This document shows positions 5,745 through 14,600 of a stretch of DNA of 24,475 nucleotides, in pieces; the first letter of the stretch is position 1, and every line of letters begins with the position of its first letter. Under the pieces are notes generated by a model. It saw only the letters and a list, made by a program, of their open reading frames with translations. It was not told the origin of the DNA and made no database searches. This DNA is from a virus. The stretch covers positions 1 through 24,475 of IMG/VR virus record IMGVR_UViG_3300025806_000219. One strand, 5' to 3'. The position numbers were made by a program, and so were the translations under genes.

Positions 5745-6005
5745 ATGGACGATACTCCCGAAGAACTAGAAAAGTATTTTTCAACGTACAAAGAGTTTTT
5801 TCTTACAGAGGGATGGAAAGTTTTAGAGGGTGAACTTTTAGAAACCGCTAAAACTATAGACTCTGTACAAGACTGTCCCGATTCTTCTGATTTGTTTTAT
5901 CGAAAAGGGCAGTTAAACATACTTACTTTTCTTTTAAATTTAGAAGAAAGCCTCCTTAAAGCCGAAGATTTGGTAGAAGAGGCTTACAATGAAAGTATTG
6001 AATGA
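5745..6005 (+). CDS. Acidic phage hypothetical protein, 86 aa
   Basis: The ATG follows AGAGGT (5732-5737) at seven bases and the promoter at 5682-5710. The product is acidic and helical: KEFFLTEGWKVLEGELLE, then an FYRKGQLNILTFLLNLEES segment. The combination FLTEGW plus RKGQL with a LLNLEE helix is one I associate with a small family found beside structural genes in many podoviruses and myoviruses, without assigned function. Cysteine is single, and there is no signal peptide. It overlaps the next gene by 17 bases. Position at the head of the scaffold/coat unit suggests a part in head assembly, which is inference. Confidence 0.8.
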   Translation: MDDTPEELEKYFSTYKEFFLTEGWKVLEGELLETAKTIDSVQDCPDSSDLFYRKGQLNILTFLLNLEESLLKAEDLVEEAYNESIE

Positions 6006-6237
6006 TTTTAAGTGCCCAGCAGGGCATGAAATAGAACTTTTAGTGCCTAGAGAAACATCCGTAGTTGAATGTAAAGTCTGCGGCCTCCTAAGCACAAAAG
6101 TAAGAGCAGTACCCCGGTTCATGTTAGAAAGCTCCTCAGGTTCTTTTCCGGGAGCAACACTAAAATGGGCTAAGGATAGAGAAAAGCGACTCAAAGCAGA
6201 GCAGCGTGAGGTTGCCCGACACGGGGAACAATCTTAA
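5989..6237 (+). CDS. Zinc-ribbon-like phage protein, 82 aa
   Basis: The N-terminal half contains KCPAGHE (C9, H13) and VECKVCG (C28, C31), a CxxxH/CxxC arrangement fitting a small zinc ribbon. The first knuckle has His in place of a second Cys. The second half has SGSFPGATLKWAKDREKRLK, a basic helix preceded by an FPGA turn that is typical of short phage proteins placed before scaffold genes. The role is unknown; zinc ribbons of this size usually bind nucleic acid or a partner protein. The start lies within the previous gene (17-base overlap), so translation is probably coupled. A 46-base gap with no obvious promoter precedes the scaffold. Confidence 0.8.
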   Translation: MKVLNDFKCPAGHEIELLVPRETSVVECKVCGLLSTKVRAVPRFMLESSSGSFPGATLKWAKDREKRLKAEQREVARHGEQS

Positions 6238-6283
6238 CATCAAATGTATTCCATAATGGCCTAAGGTCACGGAGAAAAGTTAA

Positions 6284-7099
6284 ATGAGCGCAGAAATCTT
6301 GGATCAAGAAGAAGACCTAGTAGAAGTTCAACAAAATACCGAAGAAACCTTAGAACAATCAGCCCCAGACCCCTTGGAAGAACTGAGTGTTCAAGACACG
6401 GTAGAGCCTCCCGAATATGAGTTACCTGAGAAGTATAGAGGTAAGTCTATTCAAGACGTTGTAGAAATGCACCAAAGTGCTGAGAGCATGATTGGTAAGC
6501 AGAGCTCCGAGGTTGGGGAATTAAGGCAGTTTGTAGACGGCTACATTAAAGGACAACTTAATAATGACCCACAGGCCGTTGAGGAAGCTGAAGAAGAAGA
6601 AACAGATTTCTTTGAAGACCCTCAGAAAGCCATAAACAAAGCGATAGAAAATCACCCCTCAGTGATAGCAGCAGAGCGTCAAGCAAGAACTGCTCAAACT
6701 CAATCTGCAATGGCACAACTTCAAGAGAAGCATAGTGACATGGCTGAGATTGCAGCCGACCCTGCATTTACAAAGTGGGTTCAATCGTCTAAAGTACGCC
6801 AAGAGCTGTACGAAAGAGCCGATAAGAACTACGACACAGACAGTGCTGACGAGTTGTTTAGTAACTTTAAAGCACAAAGAGCTGTAGCCGTACAAACCAT
6901 AAATGCAGAAAGGCAGTCTAGGAGCAGTCAAGTTAAGGCTGCCTCGACAGGCAGTGCTCAAGGAAGCGCAAACACTAGGGTAGGTGGTAAAGTATATCGT
7001 AGATCAGACCTCATTAAACTTATGGTTAGCGACCCTTCTCGTTACGAAGCTCTTTCAGACGAAATTTTAAGAGCATACAGCGAAGGGAGGGTTAAATAA
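6284..7099 (+). CDS. Capsid scaffolding protein, 271 aa
   Basis: Directs assembly of coat protein into a procapsid and is later lost. The evidence is position immediately before the coat gene, strongly acidic N-terminus (residues 1-45), then a segment found in many podovirus scaffolds (ELPEKYRGKSIQDVVEMHQS, followed by a helix with SSEVGELRQF), long charged coiled-coil stretches, and a basic C-terminal region with KVYRRSDLIKLMVSDPSRYE that could contact the coat subunit. GGAG (6271-6274) lies nine bases before the ATG. No protease domain is visible, so it does not look like a protease-scaffold fusion. The role is inferred from composition and context. Confidence 0.88.
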   Translation: MSAEILDQEEDLVEVQQNTEETLEQSAPDPLEELSVQDTVEPPEYELPEKYRGKSIQDVVEMHQSAESMIGKQSSEVGELRQFVDGYIKGQLNNDPQAVEEAEEEETDFFEDPQKAINKAIENHPSVIAAERQARTAQTQSAMAQLQEKHSDMAEIAADPAFTKWVQSSKVRQELYERADKNYDTDSADELFSNFKAQRAVAVQTINAERQSRSSQVKAASTGSAQGSANTRVGGKVYRRSDLIKLMVSDPSRYEALSDEILRAYSEGRVK

Positions 7100-7126
7100 C
7101 CCCCTATTCTCTAAGGAGAAATTAAA

Positions 7127-8086
7127 ATGGCTACATTTGAACCCGTTACACCACAGGTAACCGCTGCCAAAGCGTCAGGATTTATTCCTGAAATTTGGTC
7201 AGACGAAATTAAGGCTAGTTACACCAATAACCTTGTCCTTGCGTCTAAAGTTAAAACAATGTCAATGAAGGGCAAAAAGGGTGACACAATTCATATCCCT
7301 ATCCCTGATCGTGGCACAGCTTCAGCTAAAGTTGCAGAAACCGCTGTAACGCTGATTGCAGGCCAAACAAGCGATTTGCAAATCAACATTGACCAGCACT
7401 TTGAGTATTCCCGCATGATTGAAGACATTGCAGGGACTCAGGCTCTTAGCTCTTTGCGTTCTTTTTACACAGAAGACGCTGGCTTTGCAATGGCTAAGAA
7501 TGTTGACACCTCGTTGTTTAATTTAGGCGTAGGCCTTAAAGCGGGTAACGCTCTTAGCCTTGACCCAACAGATAAGGCTAACTGGGTAAGCCCTCAGGCG
7601 TTTAAAGTAGGAGCGGCTGGAGCTTTGTCTGCTTACAACGGAACAACAGCATCCCTTGCTTTTGATGACGTTTCTTTGCGTGACGGTCTCCAAACGCTTG
7701 ACGATGCAAACGTACCAATGACTGGTCGTTTCTTTGTTATTCCGCCTGCTCTTGTAAACCAAATTCGCGGCTTAACTCGTTTTAGTTCTAGCGACTTTGT
7801 TAACTTTAAGCAGACCTCAACGGGTGAAATTGGTAACCTGTACGGTGTACCTATCTTTGTGTCTACTAACGTGCCTTCTGTTGCAAATACAGGAACAGGT
7901 ACTCCTAGTGAGCGCATGACTCTCTTGGCTCACAAAGACGCTTACGTTCTTGCCGAGCAAGTAGGTATCCGCACACAGACTCAGTACAAGCAGGAATTTC
8001 TGTCTACACTGATGACTGCTGACCGCCTGTACGGGCGTCAAGTGTATCGTGCCGAAGCGGCTGTCGTAATCGCAGTAGCTCCTTAA
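7127..8086 (+). CDS. Major capsid (coat) protein, 319 aa
   Basis: Forms the icosahedral shell. The features are those of the roughly 320-aa coat proteins of marine podoviruses: an N-terminal arm with GFIPEIWSDEIKASY, then SMKGKKGDTIHIPIPDRGTA (extended loop with GDTI), HFEYSRMIEDIAGTQAL with SLRSFYTEDAGFAMAKNVD (spine-helix-like), and a C-terminal RLYGRQVYRAEAAVVIAVAP. The HK97 fold is assumed from the family. A strong AAGGAG site (7109 onward) precedes the ATG, codon use is more regular than in neighbours, and a terminator follows 20 bases after the stop, all consistent with high expression. It lies directly after its scaffold. Confidence 0.95.
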   Translation: MATFEPVTPQVTAAKASGFIPEIWSDEIKASYTNNLVLASKVKTMSMKGKKGDTIHIPIPDRGTASAKVAETAVTLIAGQTSDLQINIDQHFEYSRMIEDIAGTQALSSLRSFYTEDAGFAMAKNVDTSLFNLGVGLKAGNALSLDPTDKANWVSPQAFKVGAAGALSAYNGTTASLAFDDVSLRDGLQTLDDANVPMTGRFFVIPPALVNQIRGLTRFSSSDFVNFKQTSTGEIGNLYGVPIFVSTNVPSVANTGTGTPSERMTLLAHKDAYVLAEQVGIRTQTQYKQEFLSTLMTADRLYGRQVYRAEAAVVIAVAP

Positions 8087-8106
8087 TTAAGAGCTTCTGA
8101 CACACT

Positions 8107-8142
8107 AGGCCCCTAGGATTTCTTAGGGGCCTTACTTATTTT
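8107..8142 (+). terminator. Rho-independent terminator after the coat gene
   Basis: AGGCCCCTA (8107-8115) pairs perfectly with TAGGGGCCT (8124-8132). With one G-U and one G-C pair the stem extends inward to 11 bp with a four-base loop. It is followed by a modest T-rich tail (TTACTTATTTT). It closes the scaffold/coat unit and probably lets some transcripts through to the fibre gene. Confidence 0.8.
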
Positions 8143-8154
8143 AGGAGTTTTTGT

Positions 8155-10074
8155 ATGACAACGCTAGTTACTAAAAACAGTTCAACGGCTTTAGCAGCGC
8201 CTGCCGATGGCAGCCTATCTTTAGGTGAGTTGGCTGTAAATGTTGCTGACAAAAAACTCTATGTAGGGGATTCTGCTGGAGACCCCTCTCTCTTAGGTTT
8301 TGGTCGATCTCCCTCCGATGTATTTTTAGACAAACCAGAAGGCGAACCCATAGTAATGACTTGGGTTGGCAACAGTAATGTTGGCGGCTTTATGACAAAA
8401 GAGCCTGACGTTCCTTTAGTTTATAATCCCAATGTGTATGTTTGGCAAGCACTTGCAAGCGACACACTCGTAACTGACATAAAGTGGCGCGTAGTAGACC
8501 ACAGCTCTACGCCCTATGGTAACCCTCGTCCAATAGGGGAAGATTCTTCTGGCGTTAATGACGGGCTAAGAATGGTTGGGTACTGTGGAGGCCAAAGAGG
8601 TTCCCCCGCAATCGCTGCCGCTGATGCTATGCAAAAAATGTACGGGGGTATTGTTTTTTTAATTATGACTTATCAGAGTGGAGCACCAAGTGCTTTAGTT
8701 CATCCCGGCCTTTCCGATGGAAAAGGAGATGTCCTTGCCAATACTGATTCCTTGTACGATATTAGTGGCTCAATAACTCAAAATAACAATATGTGGTTTT
8801 GGCACTCAACAGCAGTTAACAACGCTCTTACGTCTATACGCGCAGGGTCTCCTGAGACTACTACTGACGGACTCACTACTCCAGTAATCCCCGCATATTC
8901 CAATATAACTTATGTTGACTTTGTAGGCGATACCTTGGGACAAGGAGACGCTCTTTACACATCCAGCCTTTCTGGTTCTGTTTGGACAAACAAAGAAGCT
9001 GAAGATAATTATGTAGCCAACATGACAGCTTTTGTACGTGCTGCCGAAGGGACTACGCTAGACCCTAGCCGTACTAGCCCCACTACTAACGGCAATGTAG
9101 TTGCAATTTCGGGAGGAGGTTGGGCTAAAAACCAATACACTCACTGGTTCTCTATGGATATGCCAGCGGGTTCTCAGTTATCGGCTGGTGTAGGGCAAGC
9201 GTGGCTAGATTTTGACGGACTTGCTTTATACTCTAGAGTAGCCTCTAATTTATACCGAAGCATTGCAGTTCCTGACGGACAGGTAACACCGTATGTCACG
9301 GGAAGTTCAGGAGATAGGGTACAGAATGTTTATGGCACAGAGGACGGTATTCATCCTAATACAGTTTCTAATATAGCCATAGGAAAATATGCTACTCAAG
9401 TTTGTGTTGAAACTCCTAATTCTGCTCCAAGGTCTGTAGACACAACCCTAAACGCTTTTACTGAAAATGTAGATGGGGCTGGTTTTAATCTAACTGGAGT
9501 AGGCGATCTGGGGGCTACAGGTACGTCTACTCTTACTAATTTAATAGCTACCGGTACATCTAAACTTACTGCTGCGTCAGGAACAATTAACAACACTGCC
9601 TATACGACAACAGATCAAGCCTTTGTTTTTGCTGACTCTCTAGGGAATTTAAGCCAAGGCCCAAGATCAACTACGGGGGTTATGCAAAACTCAATAACAA
9701 CTGTTAATGACGGTGTGACAGATGTGTTTACCATTTTAATGGCTACGACAGACACCGAAATGTGGGCAGGCACAATAACGATTGAGTCCCGTGGGCCTTA
9801 CTTAGGGGCTTCCAACGAATATGGAAGCGTAGTCCACTACAACGTGTGTGTTTCTGTTCTTAGGTTAGGTGGATTTCCTGATGTAATCTCTTCAACTATA
9901 AGCGACCCTTACGGAGGCCCAAGTACAGCAACAACCCTTGTTCCTCATGCTACTTTACAAGTAGCCACCGGAGTAGCAACTCAGTTAGTTTTTCAATTGA
10001 AAGGCGGCAGCTCAACCGCTGGCACTGTTAATCATAGAGTAACATTCACGTACAACGATATTTCAACGATTTAA
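8155..10074 (+). CDS. Tail fibre/spike with SGNH-esterase-like domain, 639 aa
   Basis: Likely receptor-binding protein that removes acyl groups from host surface glycans. Residues 1-50 match the short virion-attachment domain of many fibres (LSLGELAVNVADKKLYVGDS). The central part shows SGNH hydrolase-like blocks: WVGNSNVGG (nucleophile Ser 74, resembling GQSN of sialate O-acetylesterase-type enzymes), LGQGDAL (263-267, comparable to the QGE-D block) and DGIHPN (D397, H400, the catalytic Asp/His block). After residue 420 a beta-rich C-terminus follows, with repeated TGTSTLTNLIATGTSKLTAA and a sandwich-like end, probably for trimerisation or binding. AGGAG precedes the ATG by seven bases. It is unusual in lying straight after the coat gene, away from the tail genes. 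Enzyme class is an inference from motifs. Confidence 0.75.
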   Translation: MTTLVTKNSSTALAAPADGSLSLGELAVNVADKKLYVGDSAGDPSLLGFGRSPSDVFLDKPEGEPIVMTWVGNSNVGGFMTKEPDVPLVYNPNVYVWQALASDTLVTDIKWRVVDHSSTPYGNPRPIGEDSSGVNDGLRMVGYCGGQRGSPAIAAADAMQKMYGGIVFLIMTYQSGAPSALVHPGLSDGKGDVLANTDSLYDISGSITQNNNMWFWHSTAVNNALTSIRAGSPETTTDGLTTPVIPAYSNITYVDFVGDTLGQGDALYTSSLSGSVWTNKEAEDNYVANMTAFVRAAEGTTLDPSRTSPTTNGNVVAISGGGWAKNQYTHWFSMDMPAGSQLSAGVGQAWLDFDGLALYSRVASNLYRSIAVPDGQVTPYVTGSSGDRVQNVYGTEDGIHPNTVSNIAIGKYATQVCVETPNSAPRSVDTTLNAFTENVDGAGFNLTGVGDLGATGTSTLTNLIATGTSKLTAASGTINNTAYTTTDQAFVFADSLGNLSQGPRSTTGVMQNSITTVNDGVTDVFTILMATTDTEMWAGTITIESRGPYLGASNEYGSVVHYNVCVSVLRLGGFPDVISSTISDPYGGPSTATTLVPHATLQVATGVATQLVFQLKGGSSTAGTVNHRVTFTYNDISTI

Positions 10075-10087
10075 AGGGAGCAACGCC

Positions 10088-10348
10088 TTGAGTAAAACAA
10101 CGCCATCAAAAGGTAAAGCTAAAGTTAAGATAACGTCTAGCGGTAAAAAAGTTAGTTACGGGCAAGCTGGTAAAGCTAAGGGCGGGGGTGCCAGAGTTAA
10201 ACCCGGAACGTCTAAAGGTGATTCTTATTGCGCCAGAAGCCTTGGGATAAAAAGGGGCTTGTCTAAAGACAAAGCAAATGACCCTAACACGCCTAACAAT
10301 CTGTCACGCAAACGCTGGAAGTGTTCTGGCGCCAAATCAACGAGGTAA
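10088..10348 (+). CDS. Small basic phage protein, 86 aa (TTG start)
   Basis: No ATG fits. TTG at 10088 has AGGGAG (10075-10080) seven bases upstream and follows the fibre stop closely. The product is very basic, beginning MSKTTPSKGKAKVKITSSGK, with a C-terminal block DSYCARSLGIKRG, then DPNTPNNLSRKRWKCSGAKS. That block is shared by a widespread small phage protein family, possibly the one catalogued as DUF6321; the number is from memory. Two cysteines lie in the block. Function is unknown, and the position beside holin genes is common. Its stop overlaps the ribosome site of the holin gene. Confidence 0.8.
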   Translation: MSKTTPSKGKAKVKITSSGKKVSYGQAGKAKGGGARVKPGTSKGDSYCARSLGIKRGLSKDKANDPNTPNNLSRKRWKCSGAKSTR

Positions 10349-10352
10349 GTAG

Positions 10353-10763
10353 ATGAGCATCGCAACAGCCATTGTCGGGACTCTAGTACAACCAGTGTCT
10401 GACCTCCTGTCTGAGTTTATCGTAGACAAAGACAAGCAGGCAGAAATATCGTACAAGATAGCTACGATGGCGGAGCAGAACGCACACGCGCAAGTGTTAG
10501 CACAGCTAGAGATTAACAAAGCTGAGGCTTCTAGCGAATCCCTCTTTAAAGGGGGCTGGCGTCCCGCCTGTGGTTGGCTAACTGTATTTGCACTAGGTAT
10601 TAACTATGTAGTTATACCGATGGGAGGGCCGATTATAGAGGCTTACACACCTATAAACATGGAACCCCTTGACATGACGGTAATGCTTCCTCTGCTAATG
10701 GGTATGCTAGGCCTTACGGGCGCAAGAACACTAGAGAAAACCAAAGGGGTGGCAGCGCGATAA
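10353..10763 (+). CDS. Holin, three-TM type, 136 aa
   Basis: Forms pores in the inner membrane that trigger lysis. The N-terminal half is an amphipathic/coiled region (DKDKQAEISYKIATMAEQ). The C-terminal half holds GGWRPACGWLTVFALGIN with the following VVIPMG (about residues 66-92, hydrophobic), a short linker with MEPLDMTV, and a second hydrophobic stretch MLPLLMGMLGLTGARTLEK (about 110-128). The GGWRP-x-x-GW signature and the GLTGARTLEK end are typical of the GTA-type three-TM holin family (PF11351, from memory). GAGG lies seven bases before the ATG. The following 72-aa gene is a second small membrane protein, so the two may act as a holin pair. Confidence 0.85.
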   Translation: MSIATAIVGTLVQPVSDLLSEFIVDKDKQAEISYKIATMAEQNAHAQVLAQLEINKAEASSESLFKGGWRPACGWLTVFALGINYVVIPMGGPIIEAYTPINMEPLDMTVMLPLLMGMLGLTGARTLEKTKGVAAR

Positions 10764-10777
10764 GCGTTAACTTGTTT

Positions 10778-10996
10778 ATGTCTACTAGTCAATTACATAA
10801 AACTGTTGAAATTGCAGTGGGGAGCTCTCAACCAGTAGTTTACGGAGTTGCTGCTGGTACTATTTTTGGTCTACAGTTTAACGAGTGGATTATGATAGGG
10901 TCTGCTGTTTTACTTATTTTAAATTTAGGTTTATCAGTTAGTCGCATTATTACACTTTTTACAGCAAGAAATAAAAAAACCGATAAAGGGGATTAA
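10778..10996 (+). CDS. Small two-TM membrane protein, possible second holin, 72 aa
   Basis: A TTG at 10772 is in frame, but ATG 10778 is the simpler choice; neither has a strong ribosome site. The protein has two hydrophobic segments (about residues 19-34 and 37-61, the latter WIMIGSAVLLILNLGLSVSR) separated by FNE, and a basic, charged tail (ARNKKTDKGD). This is the general plan of class II holins or small antiholins. The position between the first holin and a lipoprotein supports a lysis-cassette role. No family-level match is claimed. Alternatives are a superinfection-exclusion or pinholin-like peptide. It ends one base before the next ATG. Confidence 0.65.
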   Translation: MSTSQLHKTVEIAVGSSQPVVYGVAAGTIFGLQFNEWIMIGSAVLLILNLGLSVSRIITLFTARNKKTDKGD

Positions 10997-10997
10997 T

Positions 10998-11618
10998 ATG
11001 AAATATATAGTAGCAATATGTTTTTGTGTAGCACTAATAGGTTGTGGAAGCCAAGCCCGTAAAGATTATTACAATGCAGTAGGAACTGCAAGCACAGCTC
11101 AAAGTAACACTCAAATAGCGAGGTTTCAAGCCCTTAGCCAATTAGCAGCGGCTAACAAAAATGACTCAGGCGCAGCAGTTGCAGCAGTTATGGCAATTGC
11201 AATGATGCGGGAAGATACAGTAAGACCTCAGTATGTAGAAAGCGAAGCTCTTTCCTACACAAAAGCTCTAGCAGCACCGCTTACAGGCGTAGCCGCATTA
11301 TTAATACAAGCTGACCTTAGCAACAAAACTAATAAGCAAAATAACGAAACAGCCCGAGCTCAGATTAACGCAAACAGCGCAGAGCAACAGGGTTTATTTG
11401 ATGCTTTTAGTTCTGATGATGGAAGCTCTGATACAACAGATTTAGCAATTAGTGGTATTATTGACGTTAGCACCACGGCCCTTGGAACAGTAGAGACCGT
11501 TGTTAAAAACAATAACGGCTTAATAGAAGACCTTTCAAATACGCTGCAACCAATCGTACCTGTAGAAATTGTACCTGTTATCGAAATTACACCTGTAATT
11601 AATTCTTCTACACAATAA
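10998..11618 (+). CDS. Phage lipoprotein of unknown function, 206 aa
   Basis: Residues 1-16 are a lipoprotein signal peptide: MKY, a hydrophobic core IVAICFCVAL and lipobox LIGC, with Cys16 the predicted lipidated residue. Gly at +2 predicts outer-membrane sorting. The mature part is alanine/asparagine-rich and helical (AVAAVMAIAMM; ALAAPLTGVAALLIQADLSN could insert in a membrane), followed by an acidic low-complexity stretch (FSSDDGSSDTTD) and a proline/valine-rich tail with PVEIVPVIEITPVI. It resembles lipoproteins placed after holins in other podoviruses. The proline-rich end could reach through peptidoglycan, so an outer-membrane spanin-like role is possible but not shown. GGGGA precedes the ATG. 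Confidence 0.7.
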   Translation: MKYIVAICFCVALIGCGSQARKDYYNAVGTASTAQSNTQIARFQALSQLAAANKNDSGAAVAAVMAIAMMREDTVRPQYVESEALSYTKALAAPLTGVAALLIQADLSNKTNKQNNETARAQINANSAEQQGLFDAFSSDDGSSDTTDLAISGIIDVSTTALGTVETVVKNNNGLIEDLSNTLQPIVPVEIVPVIEITPVINSSTQ

Positions 11619-11633
11619 CGTAAGGAATTTTAA

Positions 11634-14600
11634 ATGGCAACTAACCTGAATCAATTAGGAAACAGTTTTTTTAAAGATGTTGATGATTCTGGTTTTAATA
11701 CAGGCTCTGCTGGGGTAAATCCTGAACGTCCTGTTCAAAATACCCCTGTTTCTGTTACTCCTGAAGGTACTAGCTCTCCCTTAGCAGATTATGTTTCTAC
11801 GGGTTCTGTTTCACAACCTACAGAAACATATAGAGCAAACCCAGTTTATGGGGGCGGGACTTATGCCGTAGGAGAGGGGCCGTTACTTAGTGCCTCTCAG
11901 TCCCCTGAAATTGACAACAGCGAGGTGTGGTGGAGATACAGAAATCTTCCTATTTTTCAACAACCGGGATGGAAAGCACAGGGCCGCTCGTCAAATCAAA
12001 ATCGTTCGTATGTTAACACTATTACAGGGCAGACTTTAAGTGCTCAGGGCGCTTACGAAGAGTACGCTAAATCACCAAGGGGTATAGAAAATGCCGCCTA
12101 TAAAGCAAAAGAAAAAAAAGACAAAGAAGAATACACAGCATACCGAACCAGTACGCCCTATGGCGATTTTAGTAACTTTAATCAAAAGCAACTAAACGAG
12201 GCTTTGTCAGACCCTGAGTGGGGCTCAACAATAAGAGATATAATTAATGACCCTAGGGGTACCCCTAAAAGTTTAATGGCTTATCAAAATAGCGTGACGT
12301 ATCCGCAGCTAAATCAAGCAGCTACCCTTCCTTTAAAAGTACAACGATATGACAATAGGGGTGCCTTGTCTCCTTTGGCTAATTCTGGTTTAGACGCCCA
12401 AGGTGTAAGAGACTTAAACTCAGGGCTAAACAGCTTAACCCCAGAGCAATGGAATTATATTAGCGAATTACCTCCTGAGAATAACTTAGAAGGTATTTCT
12501 CCTGAGTTGTCCTCTTTTGCTGGGTCAGGTTTAAGTGCTCAAGACATAACTGACTTAAACACAGGATTAAACGACTTAACTTACAATGACACCACTGATT
12601 TTATTAGAGAATCTTCTGACATTTTTTGGTCTCCTGAAAGAGGAGGGGCCAGAGCTCAACAACTAGAAAAGTTATTATCAACTTCCCGCTTTCAACAGGC
12701 TTATACAGAGGGTTTACGGGCTGATCCAAATACAAACCCGCAAGAGTTTTTTAATAGTATTCACACTATGTTTTATTACTCTCCCGAAGAGTTTGCTCTG
12801 TGGAGAAACAACCCCGATAACATAGACATGGCTATACGCTTTCATGCTATGGCAGCAACAGGAGAGTTTGGCCCCGCTAATAAAAGCGGAGATGAAGAAT
12901 GGGATTCAAAAAAACACCAGCAGTTTGCGGATACTTTAGGTTTTAAACTTAGTCAAGATTTGGGCTGGGGAGAAGACGGTAAACAAGACGGCTCAATGAT
13001 AGCCACTAATTATGACGGCAAAATAAGCAAGGACGTAAACAACCCTAAGTCTGGGGGTGACTTTTGGAAAATAGGTACTCCTGAAAAAATTACAGATGGA
13101 GTTCGTAATTGGGTAGTAGATAACCCTGTCGAATCTGCAATTATTGTTGCAGCACTAGCTTTTGCTCCCCAAGTTATTGGAACATTAAGCGCTGCTGGGA
13201 CAACAGGCACAGGCCTTACTGGTGTGGTTCTTTCTGCTGGTGTTGCTCCTGCGTTTGCCCCTATGGCAGCAGCGGGTTTGTATGCAGCAGGGACTCAATT
13301 AGCTACGGGTCTAGCTTCTGGTGAAGACCTTGACGCTGATCTTCTTTTAAACGCTGTTAAAACAGGAGCTATTTCAGCATTAACTTTTGGTGCGGTACAG
13401 TGGGGTGCTGGTGAGCTTAGTTCTTTAACTAACGGTGCAATATCTGTTGAGGCAGGATATAGAATAACTGGAGTAGCTTTAGAAACGGCTAAAAACGGAG
13501 GGGACGTTGTATCAGCAGTAATTCAAGCAGGGCTAGCAGAAGGCGTTAATTTAGCTAGGGGAGCTGCTACAAACTTTGTAGGAGGATTAAGCCTAGCAAG
13601 TGCAGAAACAACTGATATGCCAGAGGGATTTGGGCCTGCTGCTGGTATGCCTACCATGACAGAAGAAATAGCTTCTGTAGGGGCAGGGCTTCCGACATCA
13701 ACTTTAGAAGACTTAGATATTTTTACAGACTATTCTCCTGATTCCCCTGTCTTGCCTAGTTCACCCGCTGTGTTTGATGACCCGAAACAACAGCTAATAG
13801 TAGATTTAGGAAACGGAACATCTGGTTACTCTACTCCCGATGGTTTTGTAGAGTTACCTCCTAGCAACACTACGCTAGACGATTTGGATATTTTTAGCGA
13901 CACTACAGATACCATTGATCTTCCCGCGCCAATAGAAACTAGAGATTACAGCGGATCAATAAACGCTGAAGACACTAGCAATATGTCTTACGATGAATTT
14001 GAGTCTTTTTCAGATAAGTTGGCTGACTCTGGTTTTCCTCTTACGGACACGGATGGAGAATACTTAGCCCCAGACGAAAACTATACGTTAAAGAATGGGG
14101 ATGAGTATTGGACTAGAACAACTGAAGTACAACCCGAAACCAGTTTTAATGAGACAGCAAACGAAAACTTTACTGGAGACCAAGGCACTCAGGGCCAAGG
14201 CACTCAAGGCCAAGGCACTCAGGGCCAAGGCACTCAGGGCCAAGGCACTCAGGGCCAAGGCACTCAGGGCCAAGGCACTCAGGGCCAAGGCACTCAGGGC
14301 CAAGGCACTGGAGGCCAAGGCACTGGAGGCCAAGGCACTGGAGGCCAAGGCACTGGGGGCGTATCTAACGCTGATTGGCAGCAAACTCTTGATGGAATAG
14401 AGGACGCAGGGCTTCCCACAGTAGACTCTACAGGCAATCCTTTGAAAAACGATGGAACAGTATACGACCTTAACAGTGACAACCAATGGGTTAAAATGGG
14501 GCCGACAGGGGGCCAAGGTTTAACTTATGCAGATGGCACCCCTATGGAACTGTCCCCAATTACAGTAGGTTCCGGTACTCCCACAGAAGCCAATAGTTTG

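Noticed and set aside
6234-6257. TTAACA ... CATAAT before the scaffold gene as a promoter
   Set aside because: The spacer is only 12 bp, too short for a sigma70 promoter.
10670-10675. TTGACA within the holin gene (and another near 20371)
   Set aside because: No acceptable -10 element lies 16-18 bp downstream in either case; both are ordinary codons.
14181-14360. CRISPR-like array
   Set aside because: Units of 15 bp with no spacers, in frame inside a long gene. It is a coding tandem repeat.
14088-14516. Overlapping open frames on both strands across the 15-bp repeat array (ALASS-, KALRA- and VPWPP-type products)
   Set aside because: A 15-bp repeat without stops opens all frames at once. The plus-strand 1279-aa frame continues far on both sides and has a ribosome site; the others do not.
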